Positions 16,580 through 26,353 are shown, counted from the first letter of the stretch. The stretch: 64,000 nt of DNA from Xanthobacter tagetidis (GCF_003667445.1 NZ_RCTF01000014.1:62001-126000); one strand, 5' to 3'. Numbers and translations: made by a program. Notes: generated from the sequence alone by a model not told the origin.

Positions 16580-16904
16580 GGGTCTTCTTCGGATCGGCAG
16601 GCGCTGTCACCCGGCGATCCGGCGCCGGAATGCTCTCCGGGGCGCGGTCAGGCGGGCAGGCGAAGGGGCGCGCTCGCGCGCGGTCCACCCTCTCGTCGTC
16701 GCAGCCTGAGCGCCATGGCGCATGATCCTCGTGGGGATGAGCGGCGGGCGATAGCACGCCCCGCCAAGCGGGTCCAGTGGTGGGGACGGCACCGGCGCGC
16801 AACTGCCCCGTTCACAGCGGCGGTCCTTTCCATTAGCGTGCCGGCCGCGGGCGCCCGGCGCCCGGCAAGGTCCCGGCGCACAGCGCGGAAAGGTTGCCCG
16901 TCCC
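16580..16904. other. Spacer before maf without a visible gene
   Basis: I looked for infA, often upstream of maf in this group, and found no S1-type reading frame. No repeat or clear promoter is recognisable in this GC-rich stretch. Confidence 0.4.
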
Positions 16905-17525
16905 GTGGAAGACAAGGTGAAGCTCGTCCTTGCGTCCGGCTCGCCGCGCCGGCTCGCGCTCCTCAACCAGGCCGGCATCGAGCCGGACCTGCTCATGCCG
17001 GCGGAGCTGGACGAGACCCCCGAGCGGGGCGAGCTGCCGCGCCGCCTCGCCCAGCGCCTCGCCGAGGAGAAGGCGCGGCTGGTGGCGGGGCGCGCCCGCG
17101 AGGCGGGCATCGAGGCGCTCATCCTCGCCGCCGACACCGTGGTGGCGGTGGGCCGGCGCATCCTGCCGAAGCCTGAATTGACCGCCGAGGCCGACGCCTG
17201 CCTGCGCCTGCTCTCCGGCCGCACCCACCGGGTCTATACCGGCATCTGCGTCATGGACAGGAAGCGACGCGCCCACACGCGACTGGTCGAGACGCGGGTG
17301 CGCTTCAAGCGCCTCTCGCGCGACGATGTGGCGGACTATCTCGCCTGCGGCGAGTGGCGCGGCAAGGCGGGCGGCTATGCCATCCAGGGCATCGCCGGGG
17401 CGTTCGTGCTGAAGCTCGTGGGCTCCTACACCAACGTGGTGGGGCTGCCGCTCGCCGAGACGGTGGGCCTGCTCGCGGGCGAGGGCTACGACGTGCGCGC
17501 CGGCTGGGTGGAGCGCGCCGCGTGA
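16905..17525 (+). CDS. maf: Maf-like nucleoside triphosphate pyrophosphatase
   Basis: Hydrolyses non-canonical or modified NTPs (dTTP/UTP or m7GTP type) to monophosphates, linked to septum inhibition and nucleotide housekeeping. It has 206 residues. The motif [12 protein letters not shown] lies near the N-terminus with the pyrophosphate-binding SxRR, then [10 protein letters not shown] with the metal Asp, and [11 protein letters not shown] near the end. The start is GTG at 16905. The stop overlaps the yacG start (GTGA), an arrangement that indicates co-translation. Confidence 0.92.
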   Translation: MEDKVKLVLASGSPRRLALLNQAGIEPDLLMPAELDETPERGELPRRLAQRLAEEKARLVAGRAREAGIEALILAADTVVAVGRRILPKPELTAEADACLRLLSGRTHRVYTGICVMDRKRRAHTRLVETRVRFKRLSRDDVADYLACGEWRGKAGGYAIQGIAGAFVLKLVGSYTNVVGLPLAETVGLLAGEGYDVRAGWVERAA

Positions 17526-17725
17526 GCGGGGCGGACGCGCCGCAGAAGGCGCCTCAGGCACGGCCCTGCCCGATCTGCGGCAAGCCGGCCGTGGAGAAAT
17601 ACCGCCCGTTCTGCTCCAAGCGCTGCGCCGACGTGGACCTCAACCGCTGGCTCTCCGGCGCCTACGCCATCCCCGGCGCGCCGGAGGAGGACGAGGACGG
17701 CGAGAGCGGGCCAGCGGAGCGGTAG
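17522..17725 (+). CDS. yacG: DNA gyrase inhibitor YacG
   Basis: Small zinc protein of 67 residues that binds the GyrB C-terminal domain and inhibits gyrase. The four zinc ligands are Cys16, Cys19, Cys31 and Cys35 (CPIC and CSKRC), followed by the family's conserved [15 protein letters not shown] and an acidic tail. The GTG start at 17522 overlaps the maf stop by four bases. The gene is often missed because of its size. Confidence 0.92.
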   Translation: MSGADAPQKAPQARPCPICGKPAVEKYRPFCSKRCADVDLNRWLSGAYAIPGAPEEDEDGESGPAER

Positions 17726-17740
17726 CGCCCCAGCTCGCCC

Positions 17741-20707
17741 TCAGCGCCCGCCGAAGCCGGCGAAGCGGTAGTTCACGCTCATGCCCACCATGTCGAGCCT
17801 GAGGCTGTCGGGGGCGAGGTTCACCCCCGCCAGCGCCGGCACCGCGCTGGTGGTGAAGGGCTCCGAGGCGCCGAACTCGAAGTGCTTGTATTCGAGCGCC
17901 ACCGACAGGTTGGACATCAGCGCGTATTCGATGCCGGCGCCGATGGTCCAGCCGGAATTGGCCGCGCCGTTCACGGCGACCCGCTTGTCGAACCAGGCGG
18001 TGTTGAAGCTGTCGTCCTGCCGGTTCCAGGCGAAGCCGCCGCGCAGATAGAGCAGGGAGCGGTCGAACGCGTAGCCGAGGCGGGCGGTCGCGGTGCCGAG
18101 GGCGGTGACGCGGCTGCCGCAGTTGAAGCCGGAATGCCGGCCCGCCGGGGCGGTGGAGAAGCAGGTGTTGGTGCCGATCACGTCGGCCCAGGCGCCGCTC
18201 GCCTCCGCGCCCACGACCAGCGCGCCGAACTGGTAGTCGCCGCCGATCTGCAGCCCCGCCATGGCGCCGCCGAGGTCCGCCGCGTCGCCCCGCACCGGCG
18301 TCGCGAAGGGCGAGGCATAGGTGGTGTGGCCCTTGCCGCCGCCGAGCGTGCCGCCGGCATAGACGCCGGTCCAGTCGTGCGGTGCAGCGGGCGCCTTCGT
18401 CGGCATCGCGCCGGCCCGGCCCTCCAGCGGCGGCACGTCGCCGAAGCGGTAGGAGGCCTGGACGAAGCCGCCATAGCGCTCGGCGAAGAAGCTCATGGCC
18501 TGGGGCTTGGGATCGTCGAACTGGGCGTAGGCGTTGCTGGTGTGGAACGCCCAGTAGCGCGCGCCGACGCCCACGTCGAGCCGGTCGGTCACGGCATAGC
18601 TGAGGATGGCTTCGAGCTGCACGCCGGTGCCCCGGCCGCTCTGCGGCAGCGGGTTGATGTCGGGCCGCGACCAGTGATTGTCGAAGCCGGTCATGGTGGC
18701 GTAGGGCAGATAGGCGGCGTCCAGTTCGAGGCGCATGCGGTCGGAAAGCTGGAGCCGTGCATTGAGACCCAGCGCCACGCCCTGCCACGTCTCGGTCTCG
18801 CTCAGGCCGAGGCCCCTCCAATTGGAACGATCCGCCGGATCGTCGCAGACCTCGTCCTTGGCGATCTGGCGGCAGCCATAGCCGTTCACGCGGGTATACA
18901 TGCCGCGATAGCCGACGAAGGCGCCGAGGCTGTTCTGCCCCTGGCGCAGGAAGTCGTAGCCGATGTCCAGCGCGCCGTAGGACAGGTGGCCGTCGCCGAG
19001 CTCCGTCAGGGTGTTGGAATAGCGGACCTCCGCCGGGAAGTCCTCGTCGTTGAGGCTGCCGCCGGCGAGCGTGCCGAGGCCGGCATAGCCCTTCAGGAAC
19101 AGGCCGTTGTGGTTCTGCAGCCGGAAGAAGGCCTCGGCCGCCTGGCCGGTGGTGTCGTCGTAGATCAGGCGCGAGACCATCTGCTGCTGCGTGACCGGGA
19201 TATAGAGGTCCTTCTGCGAGCGGCCGGTGCTGGCGAAATAGCGCGCGCCGATCTCCGCGCTCCAGCCGACGGGCAAGGCGGGCGCCGCCGGCGCGGCGCC
19301 CGGACGGGGCTCGGCGAAGCGGTAGTTCACGCCCGCGCGCACCAGGTCGAGCTGCTGGGTGACGCTCGCGCCCCCCGATGTGCCGCCGCCGGTGAAGGTG
19401 CGGTCCTGGCTGCCGAAGTCGATGTAATTGTACTCGATGAAGGCCGAGACGTTGTCGGTGAGCGCATAAGCGAGGCCGCCGCCCAGGAGCCAGCCCCAGC
19501 GCACGCCGCTGTCGGAATAGACCGGCCCCCGGTTCGTGTCGTGCACGTTGCCCTCGCCGAACGCCCAGGCGGCGCCGGCCTTGCCGTAGACCAGCGCGTC
19601 GCCGAAGCTGCGTCCGAGCTGCCCGGTGAGCGTGCCGATGCTCTTGATGATGTCGCGGCAGGCGAAGCTGGTGCCGGCGTTCTTGCCGTAGGCGCATGGT
19701 GCGTAGCCGCCGAGCGTCGACGCGCCGGCGCTGGCCTCCAGGCCCGCCACCCAGGCGCCCATCTGCATGTTGAAGCCCCCCTGCACGCCGCCGACGAGGC
19801 CCTGTGCCTCGCCCGCGCCGGGGAAGCTGCCGGCCGCCGAGGCCCGCGCCAGGACGCCGCTGGGGTCGTCCCACTCGGTCCAGCCGAAGGCGCCGCCGGC
19901 GAAGGCGCCGAGATAGAGGCCGCTCCAGTCGCGGCCGGGCGAGGCCGGCGCCGGGCCGGTGCCCGGAAGGGGCGCGCCGAACGGCCGGTAGTTGAGCCCG
20001 AGCTTCACGATTTGCGCCGAGGCGGAGGTCTCAGTCGCGAGCGTCTGCGTGCCCTTGGTCAGGGTCAGGTCGCTGTCGCCGAAGTCGAGATAGGCGTATT
20101 CCGCCTTGGCGGAGAATTGCGGCGTGAGCGCCAGCTCCACGCCGCCGCCCACCGTCCAGCCGGAGCGGGTCTGCGACGCGGTGAATTCGCCCCCGAGCTT
20201 GCTGGCCCGCACGGCATAGCTCTGGTGCGTCAGCGCCGCGCCGGCCTTGCCGTAGAGCAGCACGTTGTCGAACGCGTAGCCGACGCGGGCGGCGAGCGTG
20301 CCGAGGAAGTCGGTGTCGGTGGAGCAGGTCGGGTCCCACTTGGTCATGCACCGCACGGTCGCGTTCTGGAACCCCGTGCCGATATCGCCTTCCACGCCGA
20401 GGACGAGCGGGCCGGTCTGGTAGTTGTAGCCCACCTGCGTGCCGATGAGCGCTCCCGAGCCCGGGACATGGAGCGTCGGCTGCTGGGTCAGCGCGGTGGC
20501 GAGCGGCGGGCTGGCGCCGAGCCAGTAGTTGTCGGCGATGCCGGCGCCCACATAGGTGCCGAGATAGAAGCCGGTCCAGGTGCCGGCCGGGGCCGGCGCC
20601 GCCTGCGCCTTGGGGGCGAGGTCGGCCGCCGCGGCCGGCAGGCCGGCGATGCCGATCAGGAATGCGGCGAGGCTGGTGGAGGTCATCAGTCGACGCCGGA
20701 GAATCAT
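17741..20707 (-). CDS. Giant outer-membrane protein: three Omp25-like barrels plus omptin-like barrel
   Basis: Predicted 988-residue exported protein. A signal peptide (MILRRRL, hydrophobic core, AAAA) ends near residue 28. Three modules at about 44-242, 261-463 and 779-982 each open with W(T/S)G(F/L/V)Y(L/A)G and close with an outer-membrane barrel strand such as VNYRF. They match Omp25/OmpW-like eight-stranded barrels. Residues 481-755 differ and fit an omptin barrel: ARYFASTGRSQKDLY, SRLIYDD, Asp554-x-Asp556 (NDEDF) and Asp676-x-His678 (FDNHW), the spacing of the OmpT catalytic pairs. Linkers are Pro/Ala-rich. The start at 20707 is supported by AGGG. It has a paralogue at 23076-26048. Protease activity is inferred. 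Confidence 0.82.
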   Translation of the reverse strand: MILRRRLMTSTSLAAFLIGIAGLPAAAADLAPKAQAAPAPAGTWTGFYLGTYVGAGIADNYWLGASPPLATALTQQPTLHVPGSGALIGTQVGYNYQTGPLVLGVEGDIGTGFQNATVRCMTKWDPTCSTDTDFLGTLAARVGYAFDNVLLYGKAGAALTHQSYAVRASKLGGEFTASQTRSGWTVGGGVELALTPQFSAKAEYAYLDFGDSDLTLTKGTQTLATETSASAQIVKLGLNYRPFGAPLPGTGPAPASPGRDWSGLYLGAFAGGAFGWTEWDDPSGVLARASAAGSFPGAGEAQGLVGGVQGGFNMQMGAWVAGLEASAGASTLGGYAPCAYGKNAGTSFACRDIIKSIGTLTGQLGRSFGDALVYGKAGAAWAFGEGNVHDTNRGPVYSDSGVRWGWLLGGGLAYALTDNVSAFIEYNYIDFGSQDRTFTGGGTSGGASVTQQLDLVRAGVNYRFAEPRPGAAPAAPALPVGWSAEIGARYFASTGRSQKDLYIPVTQQQMVSRLIYDDTTGQAAEAFFRLQNHNGLFLKGYAGLGTLAGGSLNDEDFPAEVRYSNTLTELGDGHLSYGALDIGYDFLRQGQNSLGAFVGYRGMYTRVNGYGCRQIAKDEVCDDPADRSNWRGLGLSETETWQGVALGLNARLQLSDRMRLELDAAYLPYATMTGFDNHWSRPDINPLPQSGRGTGVQLEAILSYAVTDRLDVGVGARYWAFHTSNAYAQFDDPKPQAMSFFAERYGGFVQASYRFGDVPPLEGRAGAMPTKAPAAPHDWTGVYAGGTLGGGKGHTTYASPFATPVRGDAADLGGAMAGLQIGGDYQFGALVVGAEASGAWADVIGTNTCFSTAPAGRHSGFNCGSRVTALGTATARLGYAFDRSLLYLRGGFAWNRQDDSFNTAWFDKRVAVNGAANSGWTIGAGIEYALMSNLSVALEYKHFEFGASEPFTTSAVPALAGVNLAPDSLRLDMVGMSVNYRFAGFGGR

Positions 20708-20898
20708 GATCGCAAACCCTGCCCTGTGTACAGATACCTCTATATCAGACCGGAAAGCTGCCGCACAGGAACCCAGAAATCGCATTTCCGCCATATTTCG
20801 CGCCATGCGCGTGCTGGCGTTTCCGCCGCGCGCCGGCTTGACGCGCTCGGTGGCGCTGCGCGAGGTTGCGCGTACTTCGGTTTTGGGAGCGTCTCATC
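20708..20898. promoter_or_regulatory. Divergent promoter region of the barrel gene and the PuuC-like gene
   Basis: AT-richer spacer containing a run with TATATCAG at about 20743-20750, probably the promoter region of one or both genes. No distinct operator is recognised. Confidence 0.35.
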
Positions 20899-22380
20899 AT
20901 GGCGGTGGCTGAACGGGCGGCGGACCTCAACCCCGCGTTCCGGACCGAGGCCTTCATCGACGGCGCGTTCGTGCCGGCGGCCTCCGGGCGCACCTTCTCC
21001 GCCGTGAACCCGGCCAACGGCAAGGTGCTGGCCGAGGTCGCCGCGTGCGATGCGCAGGACGTGGACCGGGCGGTGAAGGCGGCGCGCCGCGCGTTCGAGG
21101 ATCGCCGCTGGGCGGGCCTCAGGCCGCTCGACCGCAAGCGCACGCTTCAGCGCTTCGCCGAGCTGATCCGCGCCAACCGCGAGGAACTGGCGCTCACCGA
21201 GACGCTCAACATGGGCAAGCCGATCTCGGATGCCCGCGCCATCGACGCGCGCGCGGCCGCAGACTGCTTCGCCTATTACGGCGAGTGCGCCGACAAGGTC
21301 TATGGCGAGGTGGCGCCCACCACGCTGGAGAATCTGGCGCTGATCCTGCGCGAGGCGATCGGCGTGGTGGGCGCCGTGGTGCCCTGGAACTTCCCCATGA
21401 TCATGGCCGCCTGGAAGGTGGCGCCGGCCCTCGCCATGGGCAATTCGGTGGTGCTGAAGCCGGCCGAGGAAAGCCCGCTCACCGCGCTGCGCCTCGCCGA
21501 GCTGGCGCAGGAGGCCGGCATTCCGGACGGCGTGTTCAACGTGGTGCCGGGCCTCGGCACGGAGGCCGGCAAGGCGCTGGGCCTCCACATGGACGTGGAC
21601 GCCATCGCCTTCACCGGCTCCACCGAGGTGGGGCGCTATTTCATGCGCTATTCCGCCGACAGCAACCTGAAGCGCGTCTATCTGGAGCTCGGCGGCAAGA
21701 CCGCCTTCGTGGTGGCGCACGACGTGAGCGACCTCGACGCGGTGGCCGAGGCGGTGGCCGGCGGCATCTTCTTCAACCAGGGCGAAATGTGCACCGCCGC
21801 CTCGCGCCTGCTGGTGGACAACCGCATCCGCGCCGACCTCGTGGCCCGCGTCGCCGCTCTGGCGCCGCGCTGGATGCCGGCCGATCCGCTCGACCCGTCC
21901 GCGCCCGCAGGCGCGGTGGTGAGCCGCGAGCACCAGCAGCGCATTCTGAAAGCCATCGACGGCGGCCTGAAGGAGGGCGCCCGGCTGGTGGCGGGCGGCA
22001 CGGCGGTGCGCGAGGACAGCGGCGGCGCCTTCGTCGCCCCCACCGTGTTCGACGACGTGGCGCCGTCCTCGTCCCTGGCGCAGCAGGAAATCTTCGGGCC
22101 GGTGCTCTCGGTGATCGGCTTCGACGGGCTCGACGAGGCGGTGGAGATCGCCAACGGCACCGTCTATGGCCTCGGCGCCTCGGTGTGGAGCGCAGACCTC
22201 GGCGCCGCCCACAAGGTGGCCCGGCGCTTCAAGGCCGGCGTGGTCTATGTGAACTGCTTCGACGCCGACGACATCACCACCCCGTTCGGCGGCGTGAAGC
22301 AGTCCGGCTTCGGGCGCGACAAGTCCTTGCACGCGCTGGAGAAGTATTCCGACCTCAAGACAGTCTGGACGCGGCTGTGA
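20899..22380 (+). CDS. puuC: PuuC-like gamma-glutamyl/aminobutyraldehyde dehydrogenase
   Basis: NAD(P)-dependent aldehyde dehydrogenase of 493 residues. The oxyanion segment is VVPWNFPM, the general base is Glu263 in LELGGK and the nucleophile Cys298 in NQGEMCTA. The C-terminal block DITTPFGGVKQSG then GRDKSLHALEKYSDLKT is the characteristic ending of PuuC and its relatives, which oxidise gamma-glutamyl-aminobutyraldehyde or 4-aminobutanal in putrescine degradation. The start is ATG at 20899 with GGGAG nine bases upstream. A class III aminotransferase of the kind that makes this aldehyde is encoded about 4 kb downstream on the same strand. Specificity is inferred. Confidence 0.85.
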   Translation: MAVAERAADLNPAFRTEAFIDGAFVPAASGRTFSAVNPANGKVLAEVAACDAQDVDRAVKAARRAFEDRRWAGLRPLDRKRTLQRFAELIRANREELALTETLNMGKPISDARAIDARAAADCFAYYGECADKVYGEVAPTTLENLALILREAIGVVGAVVPWNFPMIMAAWKVAPALAMGNSVVLKPAEESPLTALRLAELAQEAGIPDGVFNVVPGLGTEAGKALGLHMDVDAIAFTGSTEVGRYFMRYSADSNLKRVYLELGGKTAFVVAHDVSDLDAVAEAVAGGIFFNQGEMCTAASRLLVDNRIRADLVARVAALAPRWMPADPLDPSAPAGAVVSREHQQRILKAIDGGLKEGARLVAGGTAVREDSGGAFVAPTVFDDVAPSSSLAQQEIFGPVLSVIGFDGLDEAVEIANGTVYGLGASVWSADLGAAHKVARRFKAGVVYVNCFDADDITTPFGGVKQSGFGRDKSLHALEKYSDLKTVWTRL

Positions 22381-22401
22381 GCGCCCGTCCGCGGGCGACC
22401 G

Positions 22402-23040
22402 TCACGCGCGCGACAGCAGCCACACGTCCTCCTGGGCCGGCACCTTGCCCCTGAGCCCGCCGGGGACGGGGCCAGTGTCGAGCCGGTCCACCCGGTAGGC
22501 CGTGCCGTAGAGCGCGCGCACCTCCTCGGCGGCGACCGAGAAGGGCGGCCCCTCCGCCAGCGTCTGGTCGTAGGTGAAGCAGACGAGCAATTGCGGCGCG
22601 CGGGCGGTCATGGCGGCAAGGTGCGCGGCATAGAGCCGGCGCATGGGCGCGGGCAGGGCGACCAGCGCCGCCCGGTCATAGACCGCATCCACCGCCCCGA
22701 GCCGGTCCGCCGACAGCGTGAAGATGTCGCCCACGAAGATGTCGAGGCTTGGGGCGCGGTGCAGCTCCAGCGGCCCGGCCGGCACGATCTCCGGCGCAAC
22801 GCCCAGCTCGTCGAAAAGCTGCGCCACCGCGAGCGGGCTCAGCTCCGCGCCGGCGACCCGGAAGCCGCGCGCGAGCAGCCAGCCGATGTCCCGCGTCTTG
22901 CCGCACAAGGGCAGGAACAGGCGCGCGCCCGCGGCGAGGCCGAGGCGATCGAGGTGCGCTTCCAGATGGACGTTCGGCTTGCCTTCGTGGAAGCCGATCT
23001 GGTTGGCGGTCCATCGCGCGTGCCAGAAATCCGCGTCCAT
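22402..23040 (-). CDS. tpm: Thiopurine S-methyltransferase family protein
   Basis: SAM-dependent methyltransferase of 212 residues, of the TPMT family that methylates thiols and, in bacteria, selenium and tellurium oxyanions. The opening FWHARWTANQIGFHEGKPN is the TPMT signature, followed by the SAM loop LFLPLCGKTRDIGWLLARG, the acidic end of strand two AELS and the core VDAVYDRAALVALP. It begins 36 bases after the second giant barrel gene on the same strand, so it may share that transcript. It is convergent with puuC. Confidence 0.9.
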   Translation of the reverse strand: MDADFWHARWTANQIGFHEGKPNVHLEAHLDRLGLAAGARLFLPLCGKTRDIGWLLARGFRVAGAELSPLAVAQLFDELGVAPEIVPAGPLELHRAPSLDIFVGDIFTLSADRLGAVDAVYDRAALVALPAPMRRLYAAHLAAMTARAPQLLVCFTYDQTLAEGPPFSVAAEEVRALYGTAYRVDRLDTGPVPGGLRGKVPAQEDVWLLSRA

Positions 23041-23075
23041 CCTGCTCGCTTTCTCCCCGCCGCACGCGGCCGGGC

Positions 23076-26048
23076 TCAGCGCCCGCCGCCGGTGCCGAAG
23101 CGATAGTTCAGCGTCAGCGCCACGGTGTCCAGCCGCAGCGTGTCCGGCGCGACGCTCACGCCGGCCAGGGTGGGCGTCGCCGGGGCCTCGACCGCGTCGC
23201 TCGCGCCGAACGCATAGTGCCGGTATTCGAGGCCCACCGAGAGGTCCGGCAGCAGCGCGTATTCGATACCGGCGCCGGCGGTCCATCCGGTGTTGGTGCC
23301 GACCGCGCTCAGGCGCTGGGGATGGGGCGGGTGGGTGTTGAAGGCATCGTTCTGCCGGGCCCAGGCGGCGCCGCCGCGGGCATAGATGAGCGAGCGGCCG
23401 AAGGCGTAGCCGAGCCGCGCGGTGAGCGCCGAGAGCGCCTCCACGCCGGTGCCGCAATTGAACCCCGCCGGCGCCGGCGCGCTGGCGAAGCAGGTATTGG
23501 TGCCCACCATGCGGGTCCAGGCGCCCGACAGCTCCGCGCCGACGACCAGCGCGCCGATCTGGGCATCGGCGCCGATCTGCCCGCCGATGAGCGCGCCGCC
23601 CAGGTCCACCGCGTCGCCGTTCACGGGCGTCGCGAAGGGCGAGGCATAGGTGGTGTGCCCCTTGCCCGCGCCGAGCGCGGCGCCGGCATAGAGGCCGGTC
23701 CAGTCGGCCGCCGGGGCCGTCGCCGCCTTGACCGGCGCGGCGGCTTGCGGCGCGCTCTCGGGGGCGATGTCGCCGAAGCGGTAGGAGGCCTGGACGAACG
23801 CCCCGTAGCGCTCGCTGTAGACGGTCTCGGGCGAGCGCGGAACGTCGGCCGGGAACTGGGTGGAGGCGGTGGTGGTGGCGAGGAACTCGTACCGCGCGCC
23901 GATGCCGAGGTCGAACCGGTCGCTGACCGCATAGGTGAGCACCGCCTGCGCCATCGTCCCCCAGCCGCTGCCGGTCTCCGGCTGCGGGTTGATGTCGCCG
24001 CGCCACCAGTGATTGTCGTAGCCGGCGCGCAGCGCATAGGGCAGATAGGCGGCGTCCAGCTCCAGTGCGATGCGCGGGGCGAGGGCGAGGCGCCCGTTGA
24101 GGCCGAGCGCCAAGGCCTGCCAGGAGCCGGTCTCGCCGAGCACGAGCTGGACCGGCCGCTTGCCCGATTTCGTATCGGCGCAGACGTCCGGGTTGCCGGC
24201 AACCTGCCAGCAGCCATAGGCCAGGACCTTATCGTACGAGCCGCGATAGCCCACATAGGCGCCGAGCGTGCCCGACGGGCCGCGGATGAAATCGTAGCCG
24301 AGATCGATGCCGCCATAAGCGAGGCTGCCGGCCTTCAGCAGGCTGCGCGTGCTCGAATAGGGTATCTCGCCGGGCGGAAAGTCCTCGTCGATGAACTTGC
24401 CGCCCGACAGCGTGCCGATGCCGCCATAGCCCTTGAGGAACACGCCGCTCTCGTGGTCGAGGCGGAAAAAGGTTTCCGGCGCCTGGCCGGTGGTGTCGCC
24501 ATAGGACAGGCGGGAATTGAGCTGGTTGCGGTCCATGGGGCTGAACAGGTCGAGCGAGCCATGCCCCGTGCTCAGGAAATAGCGCGCGCCGGCCTCAAGG
24601 CTCCAGCCCGCCGGGGCGGCGGGAGCGGCCGGGCCGGCGGTGGGCGAGGCCGGGCCGAAGCGGTAGTTCACGCCCATGCGCACCAGATCGAGGCTCTGGT
24701 CGAGGCTCACGGTGGCGGAGCGGCGCCCGTCGGTGATGGCGATGTCGCTCGTGCCGAAGTCCATGTGGTCGTATTCGACGAAGGCGGAGACGCGGTCCGT
24801 CAGCGCATATTCGACGCCGGCCCCCAGCAGCCAGCCCCAGCGGGTGGCGTCCGTGGCGTAGAGGGGACCCTTATAGGCGTTGTGCAGGTCCACGGTGCCG
24901 GACACCCACGCCGCGCCCGCCTTGCCGTAGACCAGCGCGTCGCCGAAGCCGTAGCCGAGCCGGCCGGCGACGGTGCCGAGGCTCTTCGCCGTGGTGCGGC
25001 AGGCAAAGCTGGCGAAGGTGACGTTGTCGCTCAGGCACTTGGCATAGGCGCCGATGGTCGCGGCGCTGGCGCTGGCATCGATGCCGGCGACCCACGCGCC
25101 CGCCTGGAGGTTGAACCCGCCCTGGACGCCGCCGAACATGCCCATGCTGTCGCCACCGCCCGGAATGGTGCCGGTCTTCACCGTGGCCGCGAGGAAGCCG
25201 GTGGCGTCGGTCCATTCGTCCCGGCCCCAGGCGCCGCCGGCATGGGCGCCCACATAGAGGCCGGACCAGTCGTGGGTCGCGCCCTGGCCCGCGCCGCCCG
25301 GCTGGGCGCGCGTGCCCGGCAGCGGCGCGCCGCCGGGGCGCACGTTCACGCCGAGCTTCACCAACTGCGCCGACTGGGTGATGTCGAGATTGCTCCGCCC
25401 GGTTGCGTCAGCCAGCGTCGGCGTGGTGCTGCCGAAGTCCAGAAAGGCATATTCCGCCTTGACCGACACCGAAGGCGTGAGCGCCAGCTCGACGCCGCCG
25501 CCGGCGGTCCAGCCGGTGGCCGTCTGAGATGCGGAGATCTCGCCTTGGTAGCTTTTGCCTGAAGCGGAGAACGCAGTGTGGGCTAAGGCGAGGCCCGCCT
25601 TGCCGTAGAGCAGAACGCTGCCGAAGGCGATGCCGGCGCGGGCCGCGAGCGTGCCGATCAGGTCGGTGTCCGAGGTGCACGCCGAGGTCCAGTCGAAGCC
25701 GCAGCGCGCGGTGCCGTGGAGCGACCCTGTGCCAAGGTCTGCCTCGATCCCCAGCACCATCTGGCCGACCTGCTGGTTGTAGCCGATCTGCCCGCCCACC
25801 ACGGCCGCCGTGGCGCTGCCGAGCACCGGCAGGATCTGGTCGGAGCGCGGCGTCAGCACGCCGTCCCCCTTGCCCCACCAGGTGTCCACCACGGCGGAAC
25901 CGGCATAGGCACCGAGATAGAAGCCGGTCCAGCTTCCCGGCGCGGTGGGCGGCGGTGCCGCGGGCGCCATGTCGGCGGCGTGCGCATTCGCCGGCGCCAG
26001 AAGGCAGGCGAATGCGCACGCCGAGGCGAGGAATGCTCCGCGAATCAT
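23076..26048 (-). CDS. Second giant outer-membrane protein with omptin-like domain (paralogue)
   Basis: Predicted 990-residue exported protein with the same order of modules as the protein at 17741-20707: signal peptide (about 1-24), Omp25-like barrels at about 40-237, 261-463 and 783-983, and an omptin-like barrel at 481-758. The omptin catalytic positions are again present: Asp554-x-Asp556 (IDEDF) and Asp678-x-His680 (YDNHW), 124 residues apart. The two proteins are similar along their whole length, so the composite architecture existed before the duplication. The start at 26048 gives a clean signal peptide; an alternative Met lies 11 codons upstream without a ribosome site. tpm follows on the same strand. 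Confidence 0.82.
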   Translation of the reverse strand: MIRGAFLASACAFACLLAPANAHAADMAPAAPPPTAPGSWTGFYLGAYAGSAVVDTWWGKGDGVLTPRSDQILPVLGSATAAVVGGQIGYNQQVGQMVLGIEADLGTGSLHGTARCGFDWTSACTSDTDLIGTLAARAGIAFGSVLLYGKAGLALAHTAFSASGKSYQGEISASQTATGWTAGGGVELALTPSVSVKAEYAFLDFGSTTPTLADATGRSNLDITQSAQLVKLGVNVRPGGAPLPGTRAQPGGAGQGATHDWSGLYVGAHAGGAWGRDEWTDATGFLAATVKTGTIPGGGDSMGMFGGVQGGFNLQAGAWVAGIDASASAATIGAYAKCLSDNVTFASFACRTTAKSLGTVAGRLGYGFGDALVYGKAGAAWVSGTVDLHNAYKGPLYATDATRWGWLLGAGVEYALTDRVSAFVEYDHMDFGTSDIAITDGRRSATVSLDQSLDLVRMGVNYRFGPASPTAGPAAPAAPAGWSLEAGARYFLSTGHGSLDLFSPMDRNQLNSRLSYGDTTGQAPETFFRLDHESGVFLKGYGGIGTLSGGKFIDEDFPPGEIPYSSTRSLLKAGSLAYGGIDLGYDFIRGPSGTLGAYVGYRGSYDKVLAYGCWQVAGNPDVCADTKSGKRPVQLVLGETGSWQALALGLNGRLALAPRIALELDAAYLPYALRAGYDNHWWRGDINPQPETGSGWGTMAQAVLTYAVSDRFDLGIGARYEFLATTTASTQFPADVPRSPETVYSERYGAFVQASYRFGDIAPESAPQAAAPVKAATAPAADWTGLYAGAALGAGKGHTTYASPFATPVNGDAVDLGGALIGGQIGADAQIGALVVGAELSGAWTRMVGTNTCFASAPAPAGFNCGTGVEALSALTARLGYAFGRSLIYARGGAAWARQNDAFNTHPPHPQRLSAVGTNTGWTAGAGIEYALLPDLSVGLEYRHYAFGASDAVEAPATPTLAGVSVAPDTLRLDTVALTLNYRFGTGGGR

Positions 26049-26353
26049 GTGCCCGTCCCCGTCCCCGTCATCCCTTGCCATAAGGTTAACGCATTTGACG
26101 GCGGGCGGTATCATCGGAAAGCTGCATTTGGCGGCCGCGCCATCATCCGGTGTGCTACCGATGTGCCGCGGCAACAGCCCTTGACGGCCGCAAGGCGGCG
26201 CGCGAGCTTGGCCGAGACCGGTCTCGGGGGCACGGTTCCTGGACTTGGAACGCCGCACTCGCCGTCCGGGAGGGGGCGGCCGCCATGGGCCGCAGCCTCT
26301 TCGGCGCCAGCGGGCCGCGGCGCCATCATGCAGCCTTGCGGGAGCATTCCATC
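26049..26353. other. Divergent spacer between barrel gene and aminotransferase
   Basis: No gene is supported. GGGAC direct repeats precede the barrel start and a GCGGGAG ribosome site precedes the aminotransferase GTG. I see no clear operator. Confidence 0.35.

Noticed and set aside
16580..16904. infA gene upstream of maf
   Set aside because: No reading frame in this spacer encodes an S1-type initiation factor; infA must be elsewhere.
17882..21007. A 1041-codon plus-strand open frame opposite the first giant barrel gene
   Set aside because: It is the mirror of a GC-rich coding sequence in another frame. The minus-strand protein has a signal peptide, repeated barrel motifs and a paralogue; the plus-strand frame has none and is very Arg/Gly/Ala-rich.
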